Positions 50,201 through 54,231 of a stretch of DNA of 64,000 nt are shown here, piece by piece; within the stretch, counting starts at the first letter, position 1; each line of letters starts with the position of its first letter. Origin of the DNA: Alphaproteobacteria bacterium (GTDB lineage: Bacteria; Pseudomonadota; Alphaproteobacteria; Caulobacterales; Parvularculaceae); the NCBI GenBank assembly GCA_016125455.1, contig WGLS01000001.1:310001-374000 (forward strand). Reading direction: 5' to 3'. The notes beneath the pieces were generated by a model that was not told the origin of the DNA, did not search any database, and was given only the letters and a program-made list of their open reading frames with translations. The position numbers were made by a program, and so were the translations under genes.

Positions 50201-50598
50201 TCGCTGTTGCCGGAAATCTCCGACTGGGACGTAAGGTCGATTTCGATGATGTCGGACGTCTGTACGTCACCGACCGACGCCAGCAACTCCTGGCCCGTCA
50301 ATGTCTTCGAGTTGAACTGGACAACTACATCGTTTCGCAGAACGAGATCCAGCGCCGCCTCAATCAGGATCAGTTTCGATCCGTCAGCAAATCGAATAAC
50401 AAGGTCAACGTCGACAAGATCGATCTGTGCGTCTTCGATATCGAAGAGAAAGACGAGCTGTTTGCCGGCGACCTTTGTTGCCTGCTGTTCGCCCGCGCCG
50501 GGCTTTTCGATGTAGAGCGTTTCCCCGTCGCCAACGTTGGCGGGCGCAATGCGCGCAACGCCCGCGACGTCCTCCGCGACTGTCTTCGTTTCGCTCAT
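26281..50598 (-). CDS. Giant 8105-residue RTX protein, likely type I-secreted adhesin
   Basis: One intact frame of 24.3 kb. Residues 1-210 form a non-repetitive N-terminus (IRFADGSKLILIEAAL; BapA/LapA-like prefix possible). Residues about 250-400 look like an Ig-like or cadherin-like strand region (LEPDANGVFSTTTLTIQYDVVDRAGNVG). From about 418 to 7800 I count about 79 modules. Each has a stretch like DYSxSxxxVxVNLxTGxGxGGDAxGDTLxS, then IENVIGSxFxDTLxGDxxANxLxGG, then one to several calcium-binding nonapeptides GGxGxDxLx. The last 250 residues are RTX plus a non-repetitive end (LFDVLSNIEIIDFRDG...YTDGTQLDVVTV) fitting a C-terminal type I signal. Low in Cys, acidic. It should fold outside on binding calcium. 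No LapG-type Ala-Ala site seen. Encoded after hlyD and tolC on the same strand. Confidence 0.9.
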   Translation of the reverse strand: MSETKTVAEDVAGVARIAPANVGDGETLYIEKPGAGEQQATKVAGKQLVFLFDIEDAQIDLVDVDLVIRFADGSKLILIEAALDLVLRNDVVVQFNSKTLTGQELLASVGDVQTSDIIEIDLTSQSEISGNSDQETPQKEIQVVEIPIEIIVEDIKSADLQAIDQFRGDAESIATRAKVDENLAQATSTKRADEQSAAAATSTDDSSSDFDLGVSDITVRLFGITGDQESPSESGGLLIEGATAIEPADVDERYAAQSAVERLTGTGADDVIYADSEAIAPTDTTARVFEITVEIPFQGYTPTAATIGGLPEGWTVLNADESANGTYKFNVDPDNPLVLNAQIRYSVANPELEPDANGVFSTTTLTIQYDVVDRAGNVGITTASTQIVQKLVTSDEDMILEDPLTGDQIVVLPVNPPGTIINAGGGDDTVFAGIGADIIDGGAGYDLLSYRISGRPVLVNLATGETNGGYATGDDISNFEGVEATAFDDTLIGDAVGNFFRGGDGGDLVDGAGGRDTISYSGSDEAVQVNLGAGVAVGGHATGDTLTSIENLIGSSNGDTLTGDSGANEIDGADGDDIIIGAGGADTLRGGAGSDLVDYSSSAAGINIAVGGGPGVGGDAEGDIITGFETILGSQFRDTITGDASDNVLRGGAGGDSLSGAGGADRVFGEGGDDILRGGAGSDTLDGGAGVDTASFTDLVAGVRADLLNDVARSGLSDVDILVDIENLTGSDYADTLIGDEGSNQLFGGGGDDALSGGVGADLLAGGAGNDFADYASSSAAVRVDLATQSAAGGDADGDTLTSIESVGGTAFGDTLLGDAGANRLVGAGGDDVLLGGAGADTIEGGLGVDTIDFSSAPSAVNVNLTLSSGSGGHADGDVFSGIENVIATAFNDSVVGDDSSNRLEGLAGDDTLAGAGGADVIVGGLGFDLADYAASTGAVIVNLGSGTGAGGDAGGDRLFSIEGVSGSIFDDNLSGDALANLLVGAAGDDTLAGGDGDDTLRGASGDDVISGGAGADQIDGGAGVDMVDYVSSASAVNVNLTTQSATGGDATGDTIIGIENVRGTVSNDTLIGSDATNRLEGSGGNDSLTGLGGADILDGGAGQDLVDYTASSAGVTIDLISGVGLGGDAEGDQLINVEDVLGTSFNDVILGGLGANSLYGFGGNDSMSGGFSTDRLDGDAGDDTLSGGSEADILDGGTGTDTASYAASTVGVSVDLGANIASGGDAEGDQLFSIENLAGSSSEDVLTGDAGANRISGASGADALTGAGGDDTLIGDGGNDTLRGGDGADRLEGGTGNDVITYSDSAAGVNVNLETSAASGGAATGDTFFGIEQVIGSGFDDTLVGDENANRLTGLAGDDSLDGGVGADTLDGGVGSDTADYGRSNQSVNVNLTTGVGLGGDADGDQLLSIENLGGSAFNDSLTGNAAVNILLGGGGDDTLEGAGAGDLIDGGAGVNTASYAGSSDGVAVDLQAGSASGGDAAGDTLTSIQNVTGSNFDDTLFGDAGSNLLVGGADADRLEGRDGDDELDGGIGDDTLVGGLGADTLDGSSGADTASYADATTGVDVNLTTQLGQFSSAAGDIFIGIENVDGSAFDDTLTGDGAANRLTGGDGADTLIGLGGGDALDGGAGVDFVDYSASGAQVTVNLLTGVGGGGDAQFDTFFNIENVIGSNLSDAITGNAAANSLVGGLGDDTLRGETADDTLVGGFGDDVLVGGEGQDSMFGDAGLDAVDYSTSTAAVNVNLTTNVATGGHATGDQFFSIENAIGSAFDDTIIGSVDANVLSGGGGADIVDGGGGADTVFGGSDGDTLLGSAGADVMDGQGGFDTVDYSASAAPVNINLQFGTGIGGDAQGDELISIENAVGSSGADAIVGNVGANSLVGGDGADTIEGAAGGDTLEGGAGLDTVSYRGSANAVAINLTTSSAAGGDADGDLISGFENVEGSGQQDTIAGDGSANVLSGLGGDDLLRGLGDADTLQGGGGDDSLLGGDGADSLAGGSGFDEADYSDSSVGVSVNLSTNQGLFGTAAGDAFDSIEAVRGSAQSDTLVGDGAANRLAGADGADTLIGLGGADELIGGAGVDTADYSASGGAVNVDLDSGVGTGGDAQFDTFDSIENVIGTISGDLIAGNSADNLIQGLAGADSLFGASGDDTLEGSAGQDTLRGGEGADSLDGGADFDLASYSDSSAAVNVDLLNSIFSGGAAAGDQVTAIEGLIGSNFNDTLAGDNAVNALQGGSGEDRILGAGGDDSLYGELGNDTLVGGAGRDLFDGGLGVDLVDYTGGGGPVSVSLLTGTATGGDAEGDTFLNIENITGSDADDFLIGDGAANALSGGLGADTIEGGAGADSLDGGAGVDTVSYASSLSGVTINLGAGVVAGGDATNDQISNFENVEGSTNADAITGDTLDNSLSGGSGDDTLAGGGGDDTLDGGLGLDTADYSTETSQLDINLGTGVAGGAAAGDSLVAIENLIGGAGGDSLVGGVGANVFEGRDGDDTLEGGDGADRLEGGAGSDSLVGGADADTLDGGAGVDTVSYVASSQSVSVDLNSGIASGGDATGDRLLNVENLDGTNQDDTLLGDGAANVLRGFGGNDLMDGRGGSDTVDGGSGDDTVRGGSGADSLAGGADTDTISYSGSSAGVTVNLALSAASGGDAEGDTISGFENILGSDQNDLLTGDGGANRLEGAGGADTLVGGAGGDTLDGGAGSDTADYAASAAGAINVSLETGTATGGDAAGDQLAGIENLVGTSAGDTLVGDGQANLLSGLGGADLLRGRAGGDTLLGGGDDDTLEGGADADSLDGGAGNDTADYGQSLLAVNVDLATGIGAGGDAQGDTLSSIEILIGSSREDTLSGSAAAETLLGGVGDDIISGRGGADSIDGGGNFDIADYSGSASPVLVDLGGGVFSGGDATGDTLVAIEGLIGSIGDDTLRGDAALNSLDGGQGDDILRGGALGDTLRGGDGVDTADYTNSNAAVNVSLQDGTGFGGHAQGDTLLEIENILGYLGDDTLTGDSNDNLLQGAAGADSLSGREGADTLEGGDGVDTLIGGAGADVLVGGADNDTASYVGSTLAVSVNLSTGATSGGDAVGDTFSGIENLLGSDAAAGDTLIGDSFANRLDGSGGDDFLSGLGGNDTLVGGAGDDTADFSAAMANVTASLAAGTASGADIGADILSGIEDLIGGAGGDTLTGDAGNNRLQGLGGGDSLSGGDGVDIIEGGAGDDTLVGGIGADNLLGGADNDRLIGGADADTIDGGAGTDTADYSLSVGGVTVDLAGGPGIGGDAQGDILSNVESVVGSNQRDSLSGNADNNTLIGGDNEDTLEGRAGDDSLDGGAAFDIADYGEAGAAVTANLSTGIATTGSETDTLTSIEGVIGSNFADLLIGDGAANSLDGGLGDDTLRGGALGDTLRGGLGSNTADYTGSNAGVSIDLGIGAGAGGHAQGDELYDIQNVIGSGLNDTLIGDGGANAIDGAAGEDIIDAGGGDDVIDGGAGLDTITGGAGADAIDGGTGTDTASYAGSAAGVSVNLSTGVASGGDAAGDTLSNIENLIGSSAAAGDTLIGDSLANLIEGGAGTDILAGLGGNDTLDGGADDDTADYSASTASVVVNVAAGTAVGADIGSDVLLSIEDVVGGAGADTITGSIGDNALAGGAGADSVDGGDGIDIVRGDAGDDTVIGGAGDDTVEGGADNDTLIGGAGADSLDGGTGADTASYATAGGAVTVTLGGPVGVGSDAAGDTLTAIENLIGSSFDDSLTGDASANSILGGAGADTIRGLAGADTLRGEAGDDVLDGGADGDLIDGGANFNTVDYGQSNAGVSIDLGADTAGGGHAAGDTLDNIQAIIGSNFADSLVGDAGGNSLSGGDGDDTVRGGDGADTLAGGAAVDTVDYSGSNGAVSVDLSSGAASGGHAQGDALSGFENAIGSANDDTLRGDGNVNVLTGAAGADLIEGRAGDDALAGGAGADTLVGGAGADALDGGADNDTASYASDVAGVDVNLSTGVASGGDAAGDTLAAIENLVGGAGADTLTGDSLANSLDGGDNADTLAGLGGNDSLSGGAGSDTADYSASISSVIVNISTSSATGADVGNDSLSSIENAIGGAGADTLQGDAGGNRLAGLAGNDSLLGGDGADTLEGGANDDTLIGAEGGDSLDGGAGVDTIDYTLSSAPVDVDLESGAALGGHAENDTIAGIENVIGSSGADTIAGDDMLAGNVLAGGAGADLLDGRAGDDTLIGGGDNDTLTGGSGADDLRGGSGVNTADYSTATGGVAVSLATSSGSGNDAEGDVLTDIDNLTGSDFADSLSGDGDANLLAGGASDDTLVGGAGADTLSGGDGARDLADYSGGGSGVTVDLDAGLGVRGDASGDILSGIEDVTGTNFIDTLIGDAAANVLTGLSGADFLSGLGANDTLYGGDGDDTLLGGAGSDSLDGGAGIDAASYATSAAGVDVNLSAPSASGGDAATDTFASIENLIGSDFADTLAGDDGANRIEGGLGADILSGAAGADTLEGNAGADTLTGGGGADSLVGGADIDTADYTGSAEAVSVFIDSGVGLGGDAQGDQLSGIENLVGSSAGADVLRGDASVNVLSGLGGADTLVGLAGSDVLYGGDDDDVLRGGEEGDVLDGGAGTDTADYTTSSTGVVVNLANDGLNANGDAGGDIFTSIENVRGSGGADSITGDSLANSLAGEGANDTLIGGAGADTLDGGTGSDTADYSASASPVQIVLGVSAAGGDAQGDVLTAVENLIGSSGGDSLIGDNASNSLDGGLGDDTLIGLGGGDTLQGGGGLADVADYSGSAGAVNVNLTDGVGVGGDAALDVIQNVEYLIGSAGADTLVGDGAANSLTGGDGADDIEGRGGADTLDGGESADTLEGGAGADNIDGGAGIDVASYFGSTSGVTVNLATNVHSGGDAAGDSIANVENLEGSDGFGDVLTGDSLTNEIFGRGGDDTLVGGLGADTLRGGTGIDLADYSTSDAGVSIRLSAGNLGAGGHAAGDQLFEIENALGSTLNDSIEGSELANSLSGGDGDDTLIGGLAGDTLEGGAGTDTASYKTALAGVAADLQSGFGTSGDALGDVLSGIEILEGSAFGDTLAAANAGSTLLGDIGDDSLVGRDGGDSMLGGSNDDTIVGSLGADTIDGGDGANDVVDYSGSTAVSINLETNTHSGGFADGDAVSNIEAVIGGNFADSIFGDDANNTLAGGGGDDTLEGAGGADSIDGGAGIDTVSYVTSGGVVVNLTTNANNNSDAQGDTLTGIENVLGSAGADSITGDAGANLIDGRGGNDTLRGGADDDTIVGDAGADILFGDAGDDVIDAGDGDDTITGGAGADTVDGGAGVNRITYADSGAAVAVNLLTNVNSGGDAEGDDLSNIQELYGSVFADSLTADDSGVSIVGGQNQGSGPATIYDGNDTIRGGAGADTLSGGGGGDDSITGGGGADVIAGGIGADELFGDAGDDTIDGGDGADTIEGGADNDVLRGNDQDDIIRGDIGDDSLDGGAGSDTLEGGDGVDTLTGGSQDDLLRGGAGADVLIGGDGDDTADYAASGAAVNVSLAGVGAGGDAQGDSYATIENVIGSDYADTLVGDGANNDLFGGLENDTLIGGVGGDSLDGGAGSDTADYSASSFAINVSLALGLGGAGDATGDTLTSIENVIGSGLSDTISGDNNANLLEGGLGADTLIGNGGADTLDGGGGSDTASYRESASGVAADLGSPGGNTGDAAGDVYVGIERLEGSNFGDILTGDGANNILRGLLDSDILTGGDGDDTLYGDDEGAPGAGGNDTLVGGLGADRMEGGFGVDTVDYTASNAAVNIRLSGDVGSGGHAQGDIILEAEILIGSTYDDTLWGTNNADTLIGGLGNDILHARSGADSLDGGSGSDTVQYEFDAGSVNVNLATGVGSLGDSNGDQYTSIENVIGTHSADTIIGDSLANVLQGLLGNDSIAGGDGDDDIRGGNGNDTLLGEGGSDVIRGENSNDSIIGGAGADTLYGGSDNDTIRGGDDADALYGEDDSDTLFGDAGDDLLDGGNNNDSLEGGDGADTLLGGGGDDQLFGGAGADSIDGGSGGFDQISFSYQASAVFIDLLAGTGAGGDAQGDTYVNIERVIGTNAADTLYGNASANTLTGGASSDTLRGGAGGDVLDGGAGIDTADYGDDTAGVQIDLFTDAANFGFASGDDLNSIENLVGGSGNDTLFGDGGANDLFGGAGDDTLGGGVGAAGDDFDGGDGADTVDYSTDTAGMNINLATGLGAGGDAANDTYTSIENVVGGDGSDLVAGDGVANTLTGGSGDDTLLGAAGADSLIGGSDDDSLVGGDDSDTLVGGLGDDTLLGEAGADSLEGGNNDDSLDGGAENDTIFGGSGADIIIGGAGDDLLSGDDGDDRFVGGAGADSMDGGSGVDILDYAALGGAVSVNLETNAVGGAAAGDVISNFESIIGTAFADTLDGDSLDNSIDGGGGDDTIDGSAGADTIAGGAGADTVDYRDSSAVEVYLNGATGVGGEADGDVLSGIDVVLGSNFADRIVGAALGETLDGDAGDDTLIGGLGADSLIGGLGEDLVDYSAAGSGVSLNLATGGTSGEATGDRFNGVENVTGTDFADAIAGDEQGNVIVGGLANDTLTGGGGDDSLQGDVGDDSLVGGAGADTLDGGADTDTVDYAGSAAVNVNLDGMTVGIGGDGAGDILIDIERLIGSSNGDVLTGHTGADWINGAGGADSIDGEFGDDTIVGGAGADSLTGGDGVDTADYSTSASGVTVNLATNSGAGGDAAGDQLFEFERVVGSASADSLVGDGASNTLTGGLGDDTLRGGGGGDIIEGGDGQDTASYAGSIAVNIALGGALSGGDAVGDVLSSIENLIGSSNGDTLAGNGVANSLDGAAGDDQLLGGDGGDTLAGGDGADTLDGEAGADSLLGGADNDLILASDGSDTIDGGSGVDTADYSASSAINLRLDGVAGAGGLAAGDVLTNVENVIGTDFADTIVGNSDDNSLQGGLSGDSLSGGDGADTLSGGDGDDTLVGGAGADSLVGGVGNDTANYAGGLSVVVNLATGGAGGDASGDAYDGVENVLGSDFADTIIGDSLDNSLSGGASGDSLDGDGGDDTLAGGDGADTLAGGAGTNVLLGGAGADRFIGGIGSDLFDGGTDIDVADYSAEGSALTIDLGGGVASGGNAANDTLVGIENIIGGVSGDSLTGDGFSNEFFGGGGGDTLRGAGGADTLRGEADADFLDGGSADDLLVGGVGDDTLIGGAGADVLDGGANLDTADYSASSSGVTVTLGGSGAGGDAQGDILIDIEHLIGSATAASDLTGDGLDNSLTGGVAADVLRGAGGGDTLVGGDGADTLIGGAGADVIDGGAGPADIVSYAGSAAITINLATSSFAGGDAAGDTVINVERILASSNGDAITLGGGAAYADGADGDDAITGSGAADTLIGGAGADTLVGGAGADSIDGGAGSADVVSFAGSAAVTINLATNAFAGGDAAGDTVTGVERITGSSNGDAITLGGGVVLADGADGDDELTGSGSADTLIGGLGADTLIGGAGADVLDGGGGADDVVSYAGSAAVTINLATNAFAGGAAAGDAIVNVERLLGSSNDDEITLGGAANYVEGLGGNDLLTGSGATDTLIGGDGADTLVGGAGADTLDGGAGAADVVSYGGSAAVTINLSTNSFAGGDAAGDAISGVERITGSSNGDAITLGAGVAYADGAGGDDALTGAASDDTLIGGDGADTLIGGAGADSIDGGAGTADFASYAGSTAVTINLSTNSFAGGDAAGDVIVNVERLLGSSNGDAITLGGGLAYVDGGGGDDDIVGVAAAETLLGAAGADTLEGGLGDDSLDGGTDADVARYSGARSDYMVESAGGSFVVTDLNVADGNEGADTLVDIETIDFNGALLSLAGATTSPTGASNLLVMTSAAESVNANNGDDTVLGGGGADTIDGGNGLDLIYGDAGADVLDGGSNDDTIYGGIGDDTLDGGADTDHLYGGDGSDTIILDSGADIADGGIGDDTFNLDDGAITYAGASIDGGAGVDTVYLTGAGAVDEIGLFDVLSNIEIIDFRDGGVTADLDLNESLIDSVTDANNYLTLLVNGGDSVNVALGYDTVNTVGSVTTYTYTDGTQLDVVTV
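27180..28690 (-). repeat. Five-copy 291-bp tandem repeat in the RTX gene
   Basis: The segment encoding GSSNGDAITLGGG recurs with its GTGATGGCG-type core at 27278, 27569, 27860, 28151 and 28442, exactly 291 bases (97 codons) apart. Copies alternate: VNVERLLGSS-type at 27278, 27860 and 28442, and GVERITGSS-type at 27569 and 28151. So the higher-order period is 582 bases. Boundaries are approximate. Confidence 0.85.
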
Positions 50599-50654
50599 AC
50601 CGTCGAAGCTCTCTACAAACCGGCGCCGACGCAGCGGCGAATGCGCAGGGGGCT

Positions 50655-50679
50655 ACGCATTCGGCGAGGCCGAATGCGT
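50655..50679 (-). promoter_or_regulatory. Perfect hairpin in the leader of the giant gene
   Basis: ACGCATTCGGC and GCCGAATGCGT (11-bp stem, 3-base loop), 57 bases before the ATG. No T-run, so not a typical terminator; either a protein operator or an mRNA structure. The rest of the 189-base gap to tolC (50599-50787) shows no convincing promoter by eye. Confidence 0.5.
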
Positions 50680-50787
50680 CTTCCCAAACCTCGACACTAG
50701 AAATTCAACGTGAACAGGTGGTTTGCGATCATGGTTACTGATTCGTCGCTATACTGATTGCAATTGAAATGACCTGTATCGCCTGAT

Positions 50788-52659
50788 CTATGGAGCAGGA
50801 AAATCAAGCTGCGCGGCAAGGACAGGAGTCAGGTAGTTCTGGAACCTGAGGCTCGCGAATGACGCCGAGAGATTTTCGTACTTATTTGAAATGCTTTCCT
50901 GGCGCGCTTCGGCAAAATCCGCCTGAGCGTCGAGAAGTTCCAGCAAGGTGCGTCGCCCCGCCTCAAACTGCTTTGAGTATAGCTCAACCACGCGGCGACT
51001 CGACTCGACCTGTTCGTTGAAGATCGCCGTCTTGTCGGCGGTCGTACGCAGGACGCTGATAATGTTGAAGGCTTCCTCTCGAAGCTCATTGCGGAGCTTG
51101 ACAATGCGTTGCTCATTCTCTCGCTTGCGCGCGCGGAGTTGGGATGCCCGGGATGATGCGAGCCCTCCATCGTAGAGGTTCCAGCGGGCCGCAACCATTG
51201 CGCGGCCTTCAGTACTGCCGTTGACGTTGCCAAGGACATTGTCCTGATAGCGCCCTACGACTTCGAGGCTAACCTCGGGCAGGTATGACCGGCGGGTCGC
51301 CTTCAGCTGATGTTCGATGGAGTTCTGGTCGCGGGCGAAGGATTGCACCTCGAAACTGTCTGCGATGATAAGGTCTACGGTCTGTTCGTTCAGCGCTGCT
51401 GCCTTCGATACGTCCACCGATGGCTCAATCAGGCGTCCCGGCTCGAGTTGCGTAACGCGCCTGAAATTGTTGATGGCGTTCTCTCGCAGGTTCTCGACGT
51501 CGAGCGCTTGCGTCCGCGCCCGATCAAGCCGCGTTCTTGCCCGCTTCAGCTCCGCTTCGGAAGTATTGCCGCCTTCGTAATTGATCCGGACCAGACTGAA
51601 AATCGCCTCATGCTCCCGGACGTTCTGTTTGGCGTTTTCGAGTAGTTCCGTCGAGGCAAGCAAATCCAGATAGGCCGTCACTGCTGCCAGCACGGTATCC
51701 TCGACGGCATCGTCAAAGGCGAGCTCGCGGGACTGGTACAGAGCGCGCGCACGCTTCAGCAATTGCGCGGATCGGCCGAAGTCATAGAGCAGTTGCGAAA
51801 AGCGGACCGAAGCCTCACGTCGGTTGAGGCCATACGCTCCCCCGGATTCAGCGTTCTCGATAAACGTGTTCTCAAGGCCCGCCGACCCGCTGAACTCTAC
51901 CGAAGGCAGCAACGGCGATTTGGCCCCGCGTACGGCGAACTGGGCGTCCGCCGCCTGCCAGAGCGCAATGCCGATGTCCGGATTATTCTTGAGCGTATAA
52001 ACGATGACATCCCGAAGCGACAGCGCCGAGCCCTCAGTAGCCGGGGGCTCTGTGAAGACGCTCGTTACGCGGAAGTCATTGTCGGTGGTCTCAACGTCCG
52101 GCCGGCCAAGGCTGCGGCGGTATTGCCGGTCCGCGCCAGTCGACACGGATGCGTCGATCAGGCTCACGCTTTCGTTGGGCGGTTCCGGCAAAATTGCGCC
52201 GTAGACCGACGCTGCCCCCGCATCTGCCGCAGGATTGGCGTCGACTCTGGCGGACATTGGGGCCGACAGCTGAGCTGGCGCACCGGGCGCAGTATCAGCT
52301 TCGGCTAGGTTCTCATCTGCGGCCGCCGCATTTTCCGCATAGACAATAGGTGGGGACGATGCGGAGGGAGCGGCGGTCGGAGCTGGCGGAATCGCTGGCG
52401 AACCCCAGACCGAAGCCAGATCGATTGCATTGAAGTCGCGCTCATCGCGAGCGAACCTGGCGGCGACCGCCTCTGCAATCTGCAGGTTCGGTCCTGTGAA
52501 CAGCACGCTGACCAACCGTACGTCGTCAAACAAGCTTGCCTTATCGCCCGCCGAAGCGGCGCCGGCCGCAAGGGCGAACGCAATCGCGCCGAGAGCCTGC
52601 CACGGCCAGCGGTGAACGCCAGGGCGCATCCAGCATTGATCGTTCGCGAGCGCGCTCAC
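50788..52659 (-). CDS. TolC-family outer-membrane channel of the T1SS
   Basis: 623 residues. A signal-like segment (WPWQALGAIAFALAAGAASAGD, about 20-40) is followed by a 170-residue Ala/Pro-rich low-complexity region. Residues about 213-615 are the TolC fold: SLRDVIVYTLKNNPDIGIALWQAADAQ, coiled coils, RWNLYDGGLASSRASQLRARKRENEQ and LELLDAQADFAEARQE. Trimers would make the outer-membrane duct. A GTG start at 52659 has GGCGGAG six bases upstream. Lies between hlyD (97 bases upstream) and the giant gene; one operon is likely. The N-terminal extension is not in E. coli TolC. Confidence 0.88.
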   Translation of the reverse strand: MSALANDQCWMRPGVHRWPWQALGAIAFALAAGAASAGDKASLFDDVRLVSVLFTGPNLQIAEAVAARFARDERDFNAIDLASVWGSPAIPPAPTAAPSASSPPIVYAENAAAADENLAEADTAPGAPAQLSAPMSARVDANPAADAGAASVYGAILPEPPNESVSLIDASVSTGADRQYRRSLGRPDVETTDNDFRVTSVFTEPPATEGSALSLRDVIVYTLKNNPDIGIALWQAADAQFAVRGAKSPLLPSVEFSGSAGLENTFIENAESGGAYGLNRREASVRFSQLLYDFGRSAQLLKRARALYQSRELAFDDAVEDTVLAAVTAYLDLLASTELLENAKQNVREHEAIFSLVRINYEGGNTSEAELKRARTRLDRARTQALDVENLRENAINNFRRVTQLEPGRLIEPSVDVSKAAALNEQTVDLIIADSFEVQSFARDQNSIEHQLKATRRSYLPEVSLEVVGRYQDNVLGNVNGSTEGRAMVAARWNLYDGGLASSRASQLRARKRENEQRIVKLRNELREEAFNIISVLRTTADKTAIFNEQVESSRRVVELYSKQFEAGRRTLLELLDAQADFAEARQESISNKYENLSASFASLRFQNYLTPVLAAQLDFPAP

Positions 52660-52756
52660 TCGAACTCCGCCTCGGTTTAACCGGGCGGACTACAACTGAT
52701 TTGCGTTAATTCGACGTTATGGTAAATGCCGTGCAATCCATGCATCGGGCTTTTTA

Positions 52757-54067
52757 CTATTCGCGTAACGCTTTGCTGGATATGTCATTAATCGGTCTTA
52801 ATAAATAGCTAAGTATTGTTTGTTCGCCGGTAATGATATCGATCTCCGCCTGCATCCCCGGCACGACCGGCTTGTCCTCGCCAAGTCCCTTGACGTCCGC
52901 TTCGATCCTGACGCGGAAGTAAATTGAGCCATCTTCGTCCGTTAACGCATCGGGCGATATCTCGACGACCTTGCCTTCGAGGCCGCCATGCGTTGCATAG
53001 TCGTAGGCGCTCACTTTAACGACGGCCGTCAGTCCGGGCCATACTTCGGCACGGTCCTTTGGCGATAGCCGCGCTTCGATTTCGATCGGAGCGTCGTCGG
53101 AAACGATCTCGGCGATGTTCTGACCAGGTCGCACAACCCCGTTCACGTTGTTCACGAAGAGCTTGTTTATGACGCCGTCAGTTGGCGCAAGAACGTCAAA
53201 ACGATTGCGGCGGTCGCGTTGCGCTTCGATCGTCTCGTTCAATTTTGATATCTCAAACTCGGTTTCCGTCAGCAGGCGTTCGGCTTCGGCGCGGAAACTC
53301 GCCGCGGACTCGCGTCGTCGACCCTTTGCCTGCTCAAGTGCAGATTCGGCCTGCGGGATCTGGAACCTCAAATCGGAAATCTGCGTCAGGACCTGTTGCA
53401 GCGCGGTTTCATTCTGGAGGAGTTCGTTTCGAGGAACTGCCCCCGCCTGGCTTAGGTCCCTCAGGCTGCGCAAGCGCTCGGCCATCAATTCGCGTTCTCG
53501 TTGCTTGTTCGTAAGCCGCGATTGCTTTTCCGAGAGTTCGAGCTCCTTTTCGGCGATCTGCTCATCGAAAACGCTGAGCGCTTCGGCGAGTTCGTCCTTT
53601 CGGCGCTCGAAAAAACGCAATTGCTGGGCGACCTGTTCGGGAAAGGCTTTGGCCAACGCTTCGTTGAAGACTACTTCGGACAAGCCATTCGCCTCGGCGA
53701 GCAAGCGATCCCGCTTCAGCTTTTGTACGGCAAGATCGAGCGTCGCCGCGCCAAGCTCCGCCTGCGCGAAGCTGTTCTCAATCCGGAACAGAACGTCGCC
53801 TTCTGCGACGCGGTCTCCCTCCGCCACAAGGATCTGAGTAATGATCCCGCCCTCATAGTGCTGGACGATATTGTTCCGTTCCTGCGAGACGACCCGCCCC
53901 GCGCCGCGCGTGACGCGGTCTACCTTGGCGATCGACGCCCAGACGATAGCGGCAATCGTCAGACCGAAGACGCATGCGAGAAACTGCGCGCTGGCGCGCG
54001 TCGAAATTTGCGCGACGGGGGAGCCCAGAAACTCCTCGACGACTTCGTCCGGTGATAGACCGGTCAT
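52757..54067 (-). CDS. HlyD-family T1SS membrane-fusion adaptor
   Basis: 436 residues. N-terminal membrane helix at about 27-47 (AQFLACVFGLTIAAIVWAS), biotinyl-lipoyl half-motif NNIVQHYEGGIITQILVAEGDRVAEGDVLFRI near 65-96, long coiled coil (about 120-290), lipoyl return APTDGVINKLFVNNVNGVVRPGQ, and a beta-barrel end PGMQAEIDIITGEQTILSYLLRPI. It bridges the ABC exporter and the TolC-like duct. Starts a minus-strand run with tolC and the giant gene. Confidence 0.93.
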   Translation of the reverse strand: MTGLSPDEVVEEFLGSPVAQISTRASAQFLACVFGLTIAAIVWASIAKVDRVTRGAGRVVSQERNNIVQHYEGGIITQILVAEGDRVAEGDVLFRIENSFAQAELGAATLDLAVQKLKRDRLLAEANGLSEVVFNEALAKAFPEQVAQQLRFFERRKDELAEALSVFDEQIAEKELELSEKQSRLTNKQRERELMAERLRSLRDLSQAGAVPRNELLQNETALQQVLTQISDLRFQIPQAESALEQAKGRRRESAASFRAEAERLLTETEFEISKLNETIEAQRDRRNRFDVLAPTDGVINKLFVNNVNGVVRPGQNIAEIVSDDAPIEIEARLSPKDRAEVWPGLTAVVKVSAYDYATHGGLEGKVVEISPDALTDEDGSIYFRVRIEADVKGLGEDKPVVPGMQAEIDIITGEQTILSYLLRPINDISSKALRE

Positions 54068-54158
54068 ACGCGCAATCCCGATTCCTACAGCGGCTTAACG
54101 TCGACATTGACACTGGGACCGCCGGGCCCTGCGCGAACGATTTGATAGGGAAACGCGT

Positions 54159-54173
54159 TTAACCGATCCTTAC
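54159..54173. promoter_or_regulatory. Imperfect CtrA-type box between hlyD and the ABC gene
   Basis: TTAA-N7-TTAC, one mismatch from TTAA-N7-TTAA, in the 164-base divergent promoter region. Weak alone; of interest because a perfect box occurs at 24198. Confidence 0.2.
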
Positions 54174-54231
54174 TTCTTCACGCCTAATTCATCATGACGG
54201 GCGTGCGGCGACGCGCGGTCAGGAAAGGTAC

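Noticed and set aside
26414..50515. Dozens of plus-strand ORFs of 60-240 residues opposite the giant gene, e.g. 28.0-28.6 and 30.8-31.1 kb
   Set aside because: They are antisense shadows of GC-rich repetitive code, with Pro/Ser/Ala-rich low-complexity translations and no family resemblance.
26281..50598. CRISPR-like or satellite repeat array
   Set aside because: The periodicity is codon-phased and encodes RTX modules; copies are diverged, with no constant spacer/repeat structure.
50000..50598. LapG-type protease cleavage site in the N-terminus of the giant protein
   Set aside because: I found no TAAG/PAAG-type sequence in the first 210 residues and no LapG/LapD genes in the window.
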